A stretch of 64,000 bases of DNA from positions 687,001 to 751,000 of the forward strand of contig NC_133028.1 of assembly GCF_048771995.1 (NCBI RefSeq), written 5' to 3'. A program made the translations under genes and the position numbers. Below the pieces are notes generated by a model, which saw only the letters and a list, made by a program, of their open reading frames with translations, ran no database searches and was not told the DNA's origin. Shown here piece by piece: positions 45,529 to 56,165 of this stretch (position 1 is its first letter; each line of letters opens with the position of its first letter). The DNA comes from Taeniopygia guttata (taxonomy: Eukaryota > Chordata > Aves > Passeriformes > Estrildidae).

Positions 45529-45842
45529 GAGCTCATGGAATTGCTGGGATGGGAAAAGCTTCCAGTGGGGCCACTGCCAGCACCGCCAGGGGACACTGCC
45601 CGTGTCCCCCAGTGCCACAGCACAGGGCTCTGAAATCCCCCCGGGATGGGCACCCAAACCTCCCTGGGCACTGCCAGTGCCTGAGCACCCTTCCCATGAG
45701 GAATATTCACAATATCCACCCTGAGGCTGTTCCCTCTCCTCCTGTCCCTGTTCCCTGGGAACAGATCCCAAATCCCCCCGGCTGTCCCCTCCTGGCAGGA
45801 GCTGTGCAGAGCCACAAGGTCCCCCTGAGCCTCCTTTGCTCC
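45529..45842 (-). mobile_element. CR1 LINE fragment, reverse orientation
   Basis: It carries gggatgggcacccaaacctc, cccatgaggaatattcacaa and ccctgggaacagatcccaaa, the same subfamily as at 10,255-10,585. Its right end passes directly into the 31-bp array at 45,842. Confidence 0.8.
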
Positions 45843-46142
45843 AGGCTGAGCCCCCTCAGCTCCCTCAGGAACTCTCCAGCCCCTCTCCAGCTCCCTCAGG
45901 AACTCTCCAGCCCCTTCCCAGCTCCCTCGGGAACTCTCCAGCCCCTTCCCAGCTCCCTCGGGAACTCTCCAGCCCCTTCCCAGCTCCCTCAGGAACTCTC
46001 CAGCCCCTTCCCAGCTCCCTCAGGAACTCTCCAGCCCCTTCCCAGCTCCCTCGGGAACTCTCCAGCCCCTTCCCAGCTCCCTCAGGAACTCTCCAGCCCC
46101 TTCCCAGCTCCCTCAGGAACTCTCCAGCCCCTTCCCAGCTCC
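45842..46142. repeat. 31-bp minisatellite, 9-10 copies, about 180 bp from the SFXN5 CpG promoter
   Basis: Perfect 31-bp spacing is seen between successive aactctccag starts (45,901, 45,932, 45,963). Units differ mainly by cagg versus cggg. The first unit looks like CR1 sequence (cagctccctcag) and continues the element to its left. Confidence 0.93.
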
Positions 46143-46317
46143 TTTCTGCCCTGGCCACGCTCCAGCCCTCTCACGTCCTATCTCTCACGGGTGTCACTCG
46201 GCAGCACCGGGGGTGCTGTTTCGGAGGTTTTTGGGTTTCAGCACTGCACAGTTGAGGTCAATCTCTTCTCTCCGTGTCCCCCCTGGGTTCCCCTGTCCCC
46301 GCTCGCTCCCTGCCGGG

Positions 46318-46343
46318 ACTACATTTCCCATGGTGCCCTGCGG
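46318..46343 (+). promoter_or_regulatory. ZNF143/SBF-like element 1
   Basis: ACTACATTTCCCATGGTGC, then CCTGCGG, matches the long ZNF143 (Staf) consensus ACTACA-TTCCCA--ATGC--TGCG closely. THAP11 shares this site. Confidence 0.7.
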
Positions 46344-46404
46344 CCAGCGCGCTCCCCATTGGCTGGCGGATCCGGCGCGGCCCCGCCCCCGGCTGCGGCC
46401 GGCG

Positions 46405-46431
46405 GACTCCATGTCCCGGCGTGCCCCGCGG
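46405..46431 (+). promoter_or_regulatory. ZNF143/SBF-like element 2
   Basis: GACTCCATGTCCCGGCGTGC, followed by CCCGCGG, is a more diverged match to the same consensus. It lies 87 bp downstream of element 1. Confidence 0.5.
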
Positions 46432-46522
46432 CAGCTGCGGTTGGGCGCAGCCAATCAGCGCGGGCCGGGCCGGGGGGCGGGGCCCGGCGGCGGGGGAGGC
46501 TGTTTAAAGTGGCGCTTGCGGG

Positions 46523-46579
46523 ATGGCGGAGCCGGCGGACTATCCCCCGTTCCAGCTGGGGAAGCCCCGCTTCGAGCAG
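46523..46579 (+). CDS. SFXN5: SFXN5 coding exon 1
   Basis: SFXN5 is a sideroflexin, a multi-pass inner mitochondrial membrane carrier. Family members transport serine, and SFXN5 has also been linked to citrate. The exon encodes MAEPADYPPFQLGKPRFEQ and stops at a GTACGG donor in phase 0. The PPFQLGKPRF motif is diagnostic. The start codon is the first ATG in the CpG island and is followed directly by the motif. The leader before PPFQ is 7 residues, much shorter than the Ala/Ser-rich leader of human SFXN5. Confidence 0.95.
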
Positions 46580-47699
46580 GTACGGCCGGCGGCGGGAGGC
46601 GGCGGGGAGACCCCGGGAGCGGCAGCGGGAGCCGCTCCCGCCCCGCGCGTGCCATCGCCCCCCCCACCCCGCCAGCGGAGCCCCCCGCTCCCCGCTCCGC
46701 CCCGCCCCTCCCGCGGCGCCGCGCGCTGATTGGCCCGCAGCCCCCGCGCCATTGGCCGGCCGAGCTGTCAGTCAGGGCCGCCGCCCCCTGCCCGCGGCCG
46801 CGCCGGGGTCCCTGTGGTCCCTGTGGCGCGGGGCGCAGCGCGGCGGCCGCGGGGCCCGGGGGTCGCGGGTTCGAGCCCCGCGGGGACGCGCAGGGTCCGT
46901 TCCCCGGGGGGCTGCTGCGAGCTCGGGCTGTGCCCGAGGGGCTCGGGAGGGCAGGAGCAGCTCTGGCAGGAGCAGCTCTGGCAGGAGCAGCTCTGGCAGG
47001 AGCGCGGCTCCCACAGCCAGCTGTGCTCCAGGTGGGCGCTGTGCCAGCATCACCAGGCAATGCCCGGCTTGGTGCCAAAGGATGGAGGGGTGGTTGTGAC
47101 CGCCCAGTGTACAGTACAGGGTGTGACTGTCCTGCACCCCTGCAGCTGGGCTGGGGAGAGCAGCCCCTGGTCACTCACACACCTGTCCCCAGGTGAGCAG
47201 GGCAGGGGAGGTGGTCCTTGCTGACACCACGCAGTGTGGATGATGTGGTGGCTGACCAGAGGGGATTCTTGTGCTTGTGGAGCTGCTTAGGCTGGTAGGA
47301 AGGCTCATAAAGCCTCTGTCAGTCCCTCCAGAGCTGGGCAGGACTCCTGGAGGAGCTGCTCCTTACCTTGGGCATGTGAACGTGTCCCACCAGAGGGACA
47401 ATCCCCATGGAGAGACCATTCCTGCTATCCACAGCAGTCCAGAGCCCCTGTTCAACCCCAGTGTCACTCCACACCGGTGCTTGGCTTGGCCCAGCCACCC
47501 TTTGGGCTGAGCTGTGGCTTTCCAGGCAGCCATTCCGTGTGGATCTTTCCCATTCCGTGATGGATCTTTCCCATTCCATGATGGATCTTTCCCATTCCGT
47601 GATGGATCTCCTGCCCTGGGGAATGGGGAGGGCTGTGAGGTCCCACAGGTGACATCCTCGGAGCCACAGGGATGGGGTGACTCCAGTTGGGCAGCTTTT

Positions 47700-47850
47700 T
47701 CTGAGGAGGAGGAGGAGAGGCTTCCAGAGTGTTCCATGGGGAGCCCAGCCCCTCCATCCCTGTTCCAGAGTGTTCCATGGGGAGCCCAGCCCCTCCATCC
47801 CTGTTCCAGAGTGTTCCATGGGGAGCCCAGCCCCTCCATTCCTGCCCCAA
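47700..47850. repeat. 44-bp tandem repeat, 3 copies
   Basis: The block agtgttccatggggagccca plus gcccctccatccctgttcc is repeated three times with a 44-bp period. Confidence 0.85.
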
Positions 47851-48109
47851 ACTCTCCCAGTTCTTTATTTCCCCCATCCTGGCCTTGGTGTTTCCTTCCA
47901 AACTTTGTGCTGGAGGAGCCCCAGGGTGTTCCCATGGGATCAGCATTCCCAAACCTTCCCTGCTGGGTGTTCTGTGCTTCCCCCAGCCCTCCCTGCCTCT
48001 GCCTGCTCTTCCCAGGTTTTGTGCAGCTTCGGGGTGAGGCTCTGTTCAATAGGTGGGAGCAAACTCCTCTCTCCCAGAGGGGTGTCCCTGTGAGCGAGGA
48101 AAAGGGCCA

Positions 48110-48420
48110 TGGAAGCACAGCCTGGGTTGGCCTGGGAGACCCTAAATCCCATCCCAGTCCCACCCCATCCATGGGCAGGGACAGCTCCCACTGCCCAGGG
48201 GGATCCAGCCCGGCCTTGGGCACTGCCAGGGATCCAGGGGCAGCCACAGCAAATCTGGGAATTCCAGCCCAGCCAGGAATTCCTTGCCAAGATCCCAGCC
48301 CAAGCTCCCCTTTCCCAGTGGGAGCCATTCCCTGGCTCCTGTTCCTCTGTCCCTTGTCCCCAGTCCCTCTCCAGCTCTCCTGGAGCCCCTTCAGGGACTC
48401 TGAGCATTCCCTGGAATTTT
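48110..48420 (-). mobile_element. CR1 LINE fragment, reverse orientation
   Basis: It reads in reverse the same blocks as 180-480: gggacagctcccactgccca, ggaattccttgccaagatcc and gtgggagccattccctggct. Confidence 0.85.
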
Positions 48421-49419
48421 CCCTTCTCCAGGGGAACATTCCCAGCTCTCCCAACCTGGCTCCAGCCCTGGAGCAGCTCTGGGGTCTCCTCTGGATTTAT
48501 TCCAGCAGCTCCACATCCTCCTGCTGTTGCTGTTTTCCACCTCCATCACTCAGGACTGGATTTAAAGGGGAATTTGTTGGGTTTTGTGCCGTGTTATGAG
48601 TTTTAATCTCCTGAGAGGTTCCTGTGCCCTGTCCTGGCCCTGCCTGTGGTGCAGGAGCTTCTCCCATTGGAATCCTGGCTCCTAAACTCTGGAAAACCAA
48701 ATTAAAGCCACCAAAGGGATCCCACAGTTTTAGCCCAGACTTGCAGACTTGTCACAGCCCCGTTGTTCAATGGCTTCACTTGTCTTCAGTCTGTTTGCTG
48801 CAGCTTAAATATCTCCTAATTAATGTAAAGCTGACATGAGCCTGGTTTTGAGCTCAACCTCACCCCAAGCCTGCATGTTTTTTGCTCTGGCTTAATTAAA
48901 TCCTGTTTAAAATCAGGCTGTAATTAAAGTGCTGAAGTTCTCCGTGCCTCTGCTCTTCCCAGGGCTGCCCAGCACAGGCTCCCTGGAATTCTTTTCCTCC
49001 TGCAGGTGATGAGCACCTCGCTAATGGACCCTTACCTTCTCCCAGATCCCTGCAAGTGCTTCCTTGTGGTTTTTGGGACATCCAGGGTGCTGCCGAGCTG
49101 CTGTGCCCGGGAAGGGAATTCACATTCCCCAGCAGCTCCTGGTGCTGCAGGCTGCTGAGAAGTGGTCCCAGAATAGCCCTGGTTCATCAGAGGAAATTGG
49201 TGATATTCACTTTGCTGCAGCTGCTCCAGGAAAAGCCCAGGGATGGGATTTGGAGAGGAAGGGCAGAGTTCTGAGCATGAGGGTGAGGGCAGGGCTGGAA
49301 TGGAGCCTGGGACACGGAACCAGCTCCAGTTCTCAGCGAGGTGTGGGCTGGGCTGCCAGGGAGGGCACAGAGCTGTTCCTGCATCCTCTCCTCCCAGTTC
49401 CATCTCCTGACACGATGGA

Positions 49420-49625
49420 TCCCGGAATCCCAGACTGGTTTGGGTTGGGAGGGACCCTAAATCCCACCCAGTGCCCCCCTGCTATGGGGACAGCTCCCAC
49501 TGCCCCAGGTGGGATCCAACCCCAGTGTCCAGCCTGGCCTTGGGCACTCCAGGGATCCAGGGGCAGCCACAGCAAAGCTGGGAATTCCATCCAGCCCCTC
49601 CCCACCCTCCCAGGGAAGGATTTCC
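49420..49625 (-). mobile_element. CR1 LINE fragment, reverse orientation
   Basis: cccagactggtttgggttgg is followed by gagggaccctaaatcccacc and the reverse CR1 blocks, ending at cccaccctcccagggaagga. Confidence 0.85.
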
Positions 49626-49974
49626 CCCAAATTTCTGAATTATCGGGAATTGCTGTGGCTTTTTTTTTTGTTGCCATTGTTGTTTGCTTGGGGTTTTTTA
49701 ATTGGTTGGGGGTTTTTGGGGTTTTTTTGCCTTGTGTTTCGTACGCAGCTGTGAAAACCAACCTTGAATTGAAAAAATTCCTTTGGCTTCCAGTCAGGAG
49801 AATAAACTGGGAAGGAGGAATGGCCGGGATGGTGGGATGCCAAGCAGTGAGGCAGCTCTCCTCGCTTTCTGAAGGGGAAGCAGGGGTGCCAGGGCTGCAG
49901 GGCAGCAGCACAAAGGAGGCTGTGTGCAGAGCTGGCACGGGGGAGAGAGGGGAGAGCTGGGGCCCGAGGGGCCC

Positions 49975-50930
49975 TGGTGGCTGTGGGGCTGAGCCCGGCT
50001 GTGGGGCTGAGCCTGGCTGTGGGGCTGAGCCTGGCTGTGGGTTTGAGCCTGGCAATGGGGCTGAGCCTGGCAATGGGGCTGAGCCTGGCTGTGGGGCTGA
50101 GCCTGGCAATGGGGCTGAGCCTGGCTGTGGGGCTGAGCCTGGCAATGGGGCTGAGCCTGGCTGTGGGGCTGAGCCTGGCAATGGGGCTGAGCCTGGCAAT
50201 GGGGCTGAGCCTGGCTGTGGGGTGAGCCTGGCAATGGGTTTGAGCCTGGCAATGGGGCTGAGCCTGGCAATGGGGCTGAGCCTGGCAATGGGTTTGAGCC
50301 TGGCAATGGGGCTGAGCCTGGCTGTGGGGCTGAGCCTGGCAATGGGGCTGAGCCCGGCTTTGGGTGAGGTGGAGCCTTCATGGTCTGAGTTTGAACCTGG
50401 CTCTGGGGCTGAGCCCGGCTCTGGTCTGAGCCCTCATGGTCTGGGTTTAAGCCCAGCTCTGGGTCTGGGCCCAGCTCTGGGTCTGAGCCTGGCTCTGGTC
50501 TGAGCCTTCATGGTCTGGGGCCGGGCCTGGCTCTGGGTTTAAGCCTGGCTCTGGATTTGGGCCTGGCTCTGGGTTTAAGCCCAGCTCTGGTCTAAGCCCT
50601 CATGGTCTGGGGCTGGGCCTGGCTCTGGTTTGGGCCCGGCTCTGGTCTGAGCCCAGCTCTGGGTCTGAGCCCAGCTCTGGTCTGAGCCCTCATGGTCTGG
50701 GTTTGAGCCCATCTCTGGTTTTGGGCCCGGCTCTGGATTTAAGCCTGGCTCTGGGTCTGAGCCCTCATGGTCTGGGGCTGGGCCCAGCTCTGGGTTTGGG
50801 CCTGGCTCTGGTTTGGGCCCGGCTCTGGGTTTGGGCCTGGCTCTGGTCTGAGCCTGGCTCTGGGTTTAAGCCTGGCTCTGGTTTGGGCCCAGCTCTGGGT
50901 TTAAGCCCAGCTCTGGTCTGAGCCAGCTCT
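49975..50930. repeat. 18-bp minisatellite grading into a degenerate array
   Basis: From 49,975 to about 50,350 regular 18-bp units (gctgagcctggcaatggg and gctgagcctggctgtggg) alternate. From 50,350 to 50,930 the array continues as irregular ctctggtctgagcccagc units. Both parts clearly derive from one core. Confidence 0.9.
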
Positions 50931-51089
50931 CAGAGCACTCTTGCTGTGGTGAAATGAGGCCCTGGCCCATCAGAGCTGCCCCAAACCTGTTCAGACCCAG
51001 CTTCCCCGAGGGCTTTGGGTTCTCTGAGCACAGGATGGACAAGTTCAGGCAGCAGCACCTAGAAACAAATCCCACATTGTTTCCTGCCC

Positions 51090-51245
51090 TGGGCTGGAAT
51101 TCCCAGAGCAGCTGGGGCACCCTGGGGTGCCCAGGCCAGGCTGGACACCGGGCTGGAGCAGCCTGGGGCACTGGGAGGGGTCCCTGCCCTGGCCGAGCGG
51201 CTCTGGGTGGGATTTGAGGTCCTTCAATCCCAAACATTCCCTGAT
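51090..51245 (+). mobile_element. CR1 LINE 3' fragment
   Basis: gggctggaattcccagagca is followed by gctggagcagcctggggcac and the terminal caatcccaaacattccctga. Confidence 0.75.
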
Positions 51246-51689
51246 TTCAGGATCTGGGCAGTCCCAGCTCTGGGTGTGACTCTGGGCAGGAGAGCAGCAG
51301 GGAATGTGAGACTGGGATGGCACCAGGCTGGGGCTGGGCTGCTCAGACCTGTCCTTAAGCTGGGCCTTGCTGAGCTTGGCTGGGCAGGAGCTCAGTGCCA
51401 GCCAAAGCCTGGCCTGGGATGCGGGAGCAGCCTCCCGAGAGCCTGGGCAACTGGGAAATGGGTGTTGGTAACTCCAAATGACATTTCTGTTCTGCCCCTT
51501 GGAACCTGAGCTCTCCTTCCCCCCCTTGTCATTCACTGCTTGGTCAAGTGGGTGTAAAACACTGATGTTCCATTAAATAATTCCATTTAATTCAATTTGG
51601 TGTTGCTTTTCTCAGTGTGGCACAGAGATAAAGGCAGGGGGAAGTCAAGGCCACGCAGGTTTAGAATCCCCCCATCCTGCTGTTGATGA

Positions 51690-52665
51690 AGGCAGCAACT
51701 CCAGCTGGTTGGCAGTGATTCCAACTGGTTAGCAGCAATTCCAGCTGGTTATCAGAAATTCTAGCTGATTCCAACTGGTTAGCAGTAATTCCAGCTGGTT
51801 ATCAGAAATTCTAGCTGATTCCAGCTGGTTAGCAGTAATTCAAAGTCTTTAACATCAATTCCAGCTGGTTAGCAGTAATTCCAGCTGGATAGCAGTAATC
51901 CCAAGTCTTTAGCAGCAATTCCAGCTGGTTAGCTGTAATTCCAGCTGGTTATCAGCAGTTCCAGCTGATTATCAGCAATTCCAGCTGGTTGGCAGCAATT
52001 CCAGGTGTTTAGCAGCAGTTCCAGATGGTTATCACTAATTCCAGCTGGTTAACAGTAATCCCAAGTCTTTAGCATCAATTCCAGCTGGTTATCAGTAATT
52101 CCAGCTGGTTAAAAGTAATCCCATGTCTTTAGCAGCAATTCCAGCTGGTTGGCAGCAATTCCAGCTGGTTATCAGTAGTTCCAGCTGGTTAGCAGCAATC
52201 CCAGGTGTTTAGCAGCAATTCCAGATGGTTATCACTAATTCCAGCTGGTTAATAGTAATCCCAAGTCTTTAGCAGCAATTCCAGCTGGTTATCAGTAATT
52301 CCAGCTGGTTATCAGTAATCCCAAATCTTTAGCAGCAATCCCAGCTGGTTAGCAGCAATCCCAGGTGTTTAGCAGCAATCCCAGGTGTTTAGCAGCAATT
52401 CCAGCTGGTTATCAGTAACTCCAGCTGGTTAGCAGTAATCCCAGGTGGTTTAGCAGCAATCCCAGTTGGTTATCAGTAATCCCAGGTGTTTGGCAGCAAT
52501 CCCAGGTGTTTAGCAGCAGTCCCAGTGTTTGTTTGGCAGCAATCCCAGCTGGTTATCAGCAATTCCAGCTGGTTATCAGCAATTCCAGCTGGTTATCAGC
52601 AATTCCAGCTGGTTATCAGTAATCCCAGGTGTTCAGCAGCAATCCCAGGTGTTTGGCAGCAGTTC
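51690..52665. repeat. 20-bp minisatellite, nearly 50 copies
   Basis: The unit ttccagctggttagcagcaa and variants (atcagtaa, tcccaggtgtttagcagc) repeat with a 20-bp period for about 975 bp. This is the longest VNTR in the window and is A/T-richer than its surroundings. Confidence 0.95.
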
Positions 52666-53944
52666 CAGCTGCCCTGGCTGCTGTGGGATGGGCAGTGGCT
52701 GGGCTGTGGCTCTGTGGGGTTGCTCAGGGCTGGCTGAGGCAGGAATTGCTCAGTCCCCTCACCCCTGGCACATGTTGGGGGGTGCTGCCATCTGCAGCAG
52801 GGACCCCAAACCCAAAATTAAAGGGAGGCAGCAAAATGTCAAGCTCAAAACTGCTCGAAAGTACCAGAATTAGCATTAATTAGATCCGTGCTAATTAAAA
52901 ACCACTGTGCTTTTTTCCTGGAGTTGTGTGGAGCTGTTTTGTTCCATTGGGGTTTTTTTGGCTTTTTTTTTTTATTTGTTTGTTTTGTTTTGGGGTTTTT
53001 TGGGGTTTTTTTTTGTGCAGAATGTGGAAGAATGATGGAGTTTGGTGAGGTCAGGTTGCAGTGGGCAGTCAGCAGTGTCCTGGACAGGGCCCTTGGAGAG
53101 GGATTCCTGCAGGAATCAGGGCTGGGATCCCTGGGTGAGCAGGGCAGCAGCAGCAGCACGCTGTGGGAAGAGGTGCCAGCAGTGATTAAACGCCCTTCCC
53201 GCTGCTCCAGCCTCACTCCAGGCCTTTATTTATAGCCCATCCCTGCAGAAGGAGCCCAGCAGGAGATGGGCCACGTGAGGATGGAGAATTCCCAGGATCC
53301 CAGAGCTCCCTGATGTCCCTGGCCATGATCCAAGTCCCTGATGGGCTCTGGGTGATGGGGAGAGGCCACCAGGGCTGGGCTGGGCTGTCCTGTGGCCACT
53401 GGAATTCACCTGCCCCTGGATCCTGGCATCCAGCTGGTGTAGGAGTGACGATGCTCCTGTATCCCAAGGGTTCCCAGTCCCTCAATATTTCCTGGTCTGG
53501 TGCTTGGAGTTGGTACAAACTCTGCTGAGATTTTTTTTTTTCACTATCTAAATGCTGAGTCCTGTTTTCTCCTTGCCTCTGGAGCTGCCCATGACCTTCC
53601 CCCTCTGTTTCACAGATCCTTTCCCCTCCTCTCAGACTTTTCCTGGCTCAGGGTGGAGCCCTGAGCAGCCTAGGCTGGCTCTTGGTGGCACTTTGGGAAC
53701 AATCCAGGCTGACTGTGTTTGTGTAGGGATGAAAAAACTGAAAAGAGCCTGAAGAGGCTTTTCCTGGGAGCAAAATGAGGGATCCAGGGAGCCCTGGAGT
53801 GCTTTGGCTTTCCTATCCCAAATTACCAGTAAAGACCTCCTGTATTATTTATTGTCAGTTGATGCTTCATGCTGCAAAGGAAATAAACCCTGAAAGGCAG
53901 TTTCTCACTGAACATGGTTTGTTTTTTTGTCTCCTCTTTTCCAG

Positions 53945-54013
53945 ACTTCATTTTATGGCAGATTCAGGCACTTCCTGGACATCATCGACCCCCGCACTCT
54001 CTTTGTGACCGAG
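53945..54013 (+). CDS. SFXN5: SFXN5 coding exon 2
   Basis: The acceptor tcctcttttccag precedes [20 protein letters not shown] and VTE, with a GTAATG donor. It is 69 bp, 23 codons, phase 0 at both ends. The [14 protein letters not shown] block is the hallmark near the N-terminus of sideroflexins and agrees with known SFXN5 essentially residue for residue. Confidence 0.96.
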
Positions 54014-55119
54014 GTAATGTGTGCACACCTCTGTTTTGGACAGGGCTGGTTATTAGACAGCTGGAGGTGAAAAGCAATCTCTGCTGTGAGCAGCAGAAGT
54101 AATGAGCCCGTGTGTGCAGCGGGTTTGTGTCTCACAGGTGATCGATGCCCCAAGGAGCGCTGTGAAATCGGGAACAGGAGCTTGCCTCGCACCAGCCACC
54201 AGTGACTCCACAGCCCCAGCTCCCTCTGCCACCCGAGCTGGGTTTTGGCAAAACTGCCAATGATTTCGTCTCCTCAGGAGGAAAACTCCTGCAGGTTTTC
54301 ATGGCAAAAATGCAGCTGGGGGGATGAGAGAGCAAATTTGAATTCCATGGGGGAGTGAACGGGGTGGGTTGTGGTGCAGCTCTGCAGGGGCTGCACTCCA
54401 GAAGATCTTGGCTGTGATTTTTCCTCAGTTCCTGCCCTGTTTGCAGCAGGATTTGGGGATCCTGCCCCTTTATTTCCATTTAGTCTTGTCCAGCTTTACT
54501 GCAGCTTCCACGAGGTAATGGCTGAGGCTGATGGGGAGCCCTGCTCCTGCTCTGGAGCTCTGCCCTTTGCCCAGAAAACTTGGGAAATTCAGTGAAGGAC
54601 AGCTGCTTTTCCCTTTTTATTGTATCTTTCCCCACAATATCCACCCTGAACCTCCTTTCCCTGTTCCCTGGAGCAGAGCCTGTCAAAGTGGGCTTTGAAT
54701 TCCATGGCAGGGATGCCCCAGGAGGCCCGAACATCTCTGGTGATGTCCCCACGAATCTCTTGGCAAAACAATCACCAGGGTGACTTCTCGGGGCACGAAA
54801 TCTGCTCTTGGCTCGTCCTGCTCACTCTGCTCTGTGTGTGTACAATAATTGGGGTGTGCAGAGGTAGAATTTGGAGTTTTTGTGCTTTCCTTTGGTAACT
54901 GAGGGGGCAGACGAAAGCCAGGGAGGGTTTGCTGAGCCCCAGCCGTGTGCAGGGAGCTCCATCCCTCTGACAGATGGCTGCATCTCCAGGCCGGGGCTCC
55001 CAGGGAACAAACAAATCCCTGCTGGCCTTGGAGGAGCTTGCTAGCAGAAAAAAGAGGAGATAAATGAGTGTCTAACAGGAGTGGAGGTGAATCCCATGGA
55101 AAATGCCAGGAAGTGTGCT

Positions 55120-55515
55120 TATTGTAAGTGTAGGTGAATTTGGTGGGAGGAAATGATGATGTTTGATTTTAGTTTAGAAGGTTGAATAATTTCTTTATTA
55201 TAACTGTATTATAATACATTAATATATTATTTAAAGGAGATATTAAAATGATAGACTTGTTTTTTCTAACTACCATATCTGACTAACAACTTGTGACACT
55301 CTCTCAAGAGTCCAACCACAGGATTGGATTGGTTATTAGGTTCAAACAATCTTTACTAGAACCTAATCAAGTAATTACTTCAAGTAAACAATCATCTAAA
55401 CACATTCCCCATGTGTGGGAAAACAAGGAGCAGAAATAGAAATTGTCTTCTTTTTTTTTCTTCTGTGCTCTCCTATGAAAAAATCCTGAGAGAGAGAAGA
55501 ATGTGTCTGCCGCAG
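55120..55515 (-). mobile_element. ERV LTR, copy A
   Basis: Read on the minus strand it ends in an AATAAA-like region followed by the complement of aggtgaatttggtgggagga. This is the ending of a widespread passerine ERV LTR as I recall it. It is A/T-rich in the middle and shares order and most bases with copy B. Confidence 0.7.
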
Positions 55516-55784
55516 GTGGTGATGTTTAATTTTATTCCATGCCGTTTTTGGTGGCTGTGTGGTGAGCAGGGAGGATGGAGGGGTCTGTCCCAGTGGGGGT
55601 TGAGGTGTGCTGAGGATGGCAGTGACACTCCTCCCCTACTCATTTAATTTTTCTATTATAAAGCAGATTCTTAGCCCAATTAGAAACTTCCTCGTGTTCC
55701 AGGGGTTCTTGAGGAGGGAATCCTGGGGGATGGCACTGGGTTGTTGTACCTGTGCTTTTTTCTGCTGGGGGGACTTCACCTGTT

Positions 55785-56165
55785 GTAGATGCAGGTGAAC
55801 TTGGTGGGAAGGAATGGTGATGTCTGACTCAGTTCAGAAGGCTGAATGATTATTTATTAACTATACTATAATACATTAATACACTATTTAAAAGAGATAC
55901 TAAAACTACAAACCTACTTGTTCTAACTACCATATCTAACTCACTGCCAACTCGTGACCCTCTCTGAGAGTCCAGCCCCAGGTGGGTTGGATTGGCCACA
56001 ATGCTCAAACAATCCTCACCAGAACCCAACCAAGCATCACCCCAGGGAAACAATTCTCCAAACACATTCCTCATGGGAAAACAAGGAGCAGAAATAGAAA
56101 TTGTTTTCTCTTTCTTCTCTCTGTGCTGCTGTATGAGAAATCCTGAGAGAGAGAAGGATGTGCCT
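55785..56165 (-). mobile_element. ERV LTR, copy B
   Basis: It starts gatgcaggtgaacttggtgg and ends gagagaaggatgtgcctgcc. A minus-strand AATAAA lies at about 55,853-55,858. The same orientation as copy A and about 80% similar by eye. The intervening 270 bp show no retroviral coding. Confidence 0.75.

Larger units (their letters stand above)
38351..46250. other. RAB11FIP5-SFXN5 intergenic or distal 3' UTR sequence
   Basis: No gene is recognisable. The region contains a GGGAT array (39,315-39,465), a CTTATCTCC/CAGCAAT minisatellite (40,050-40,720), GGA/GAA runs (41,852-41,913), and the polypurine array (42,031-42,476). Further on are three 63-bp units (43,005-43,190), (TCC)n (43,336-43,406), a TTCAGGGGCTTC array (43,440-43,850), CTGTCC repeats (44,615-44,872), and a CR1 with a VNTR at 45,529-46,142. 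Between 41,000 and 41,780 the base composition is less GC-rich and ends in an AATAAA. Confidence 0.6.
46300..46522 (+). promoter_or_regulatory. SFXN5: SFXN5 CpG-rich promoter
   Basis: A CpG-dense stretch directly precedes the start codon. Visible elements are an inverted CCAAT box (46,358-46,362), a CCAATCAG box (46,451-46,458), GC boxes near 46,381-46,391 and 46,472-46,483, and a TTTAAA at 46,502. There are also two ZNF143-type elements at 46,318 and 46,405. The CpG island continues past exon 1 to about 46,930. Two more CCAAT-type boxes lie downstream near 46,729 and 46,751. This is a typical housekeeping-type promoter. The transcription start is not fixed by sequence. Confidence 0.75.
46580..53944 (+). 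other. SFXN5: SFXN5 intron 1
   Basis: A 7.4-kb intron. It begins with the rest of the CpG island (to about 46,930), then a 15-bp repeat with four GGCAGGAGCAGCTCT units (46,953-47,003). Short tandem blocks lie at 47,545-47,610 and 47,700-47,850, and CR1 fragments at 48,110, 49,420 and 51,090. Two large VNTRs occupy 49,975-50,930 and 51,690-52,665. No coding exon is recognisable, although GC-rich frames stay open for long distances. Confidence 0.85.

Noticed and set aside
46860-46892. tRNA T-arm-like hairpin (cgcgggttcgagccccgcg)
   Set aside because: It has a B-box-like GGTTCGAGCCC with a stem, but no A box, anticodon arm or acceptor stem could be found upstream. It is probably chance in a CpG island.
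44514-47099. 861-codon plus-strand open frame
   Set aside because: It runs through the CTGTCC repeat, a CR1 fragment, the 31-bp VNTR and the CpG island, and overlaps SFXN5 exon 1 in another frame. The translation is low-complexity repeat and GC-rich DNA with no protein-like domain.
48840-48920. Possible small RNA gene in the AT-rich patch
   Set aside because: No hairpin or box motifs could be supported by eye.
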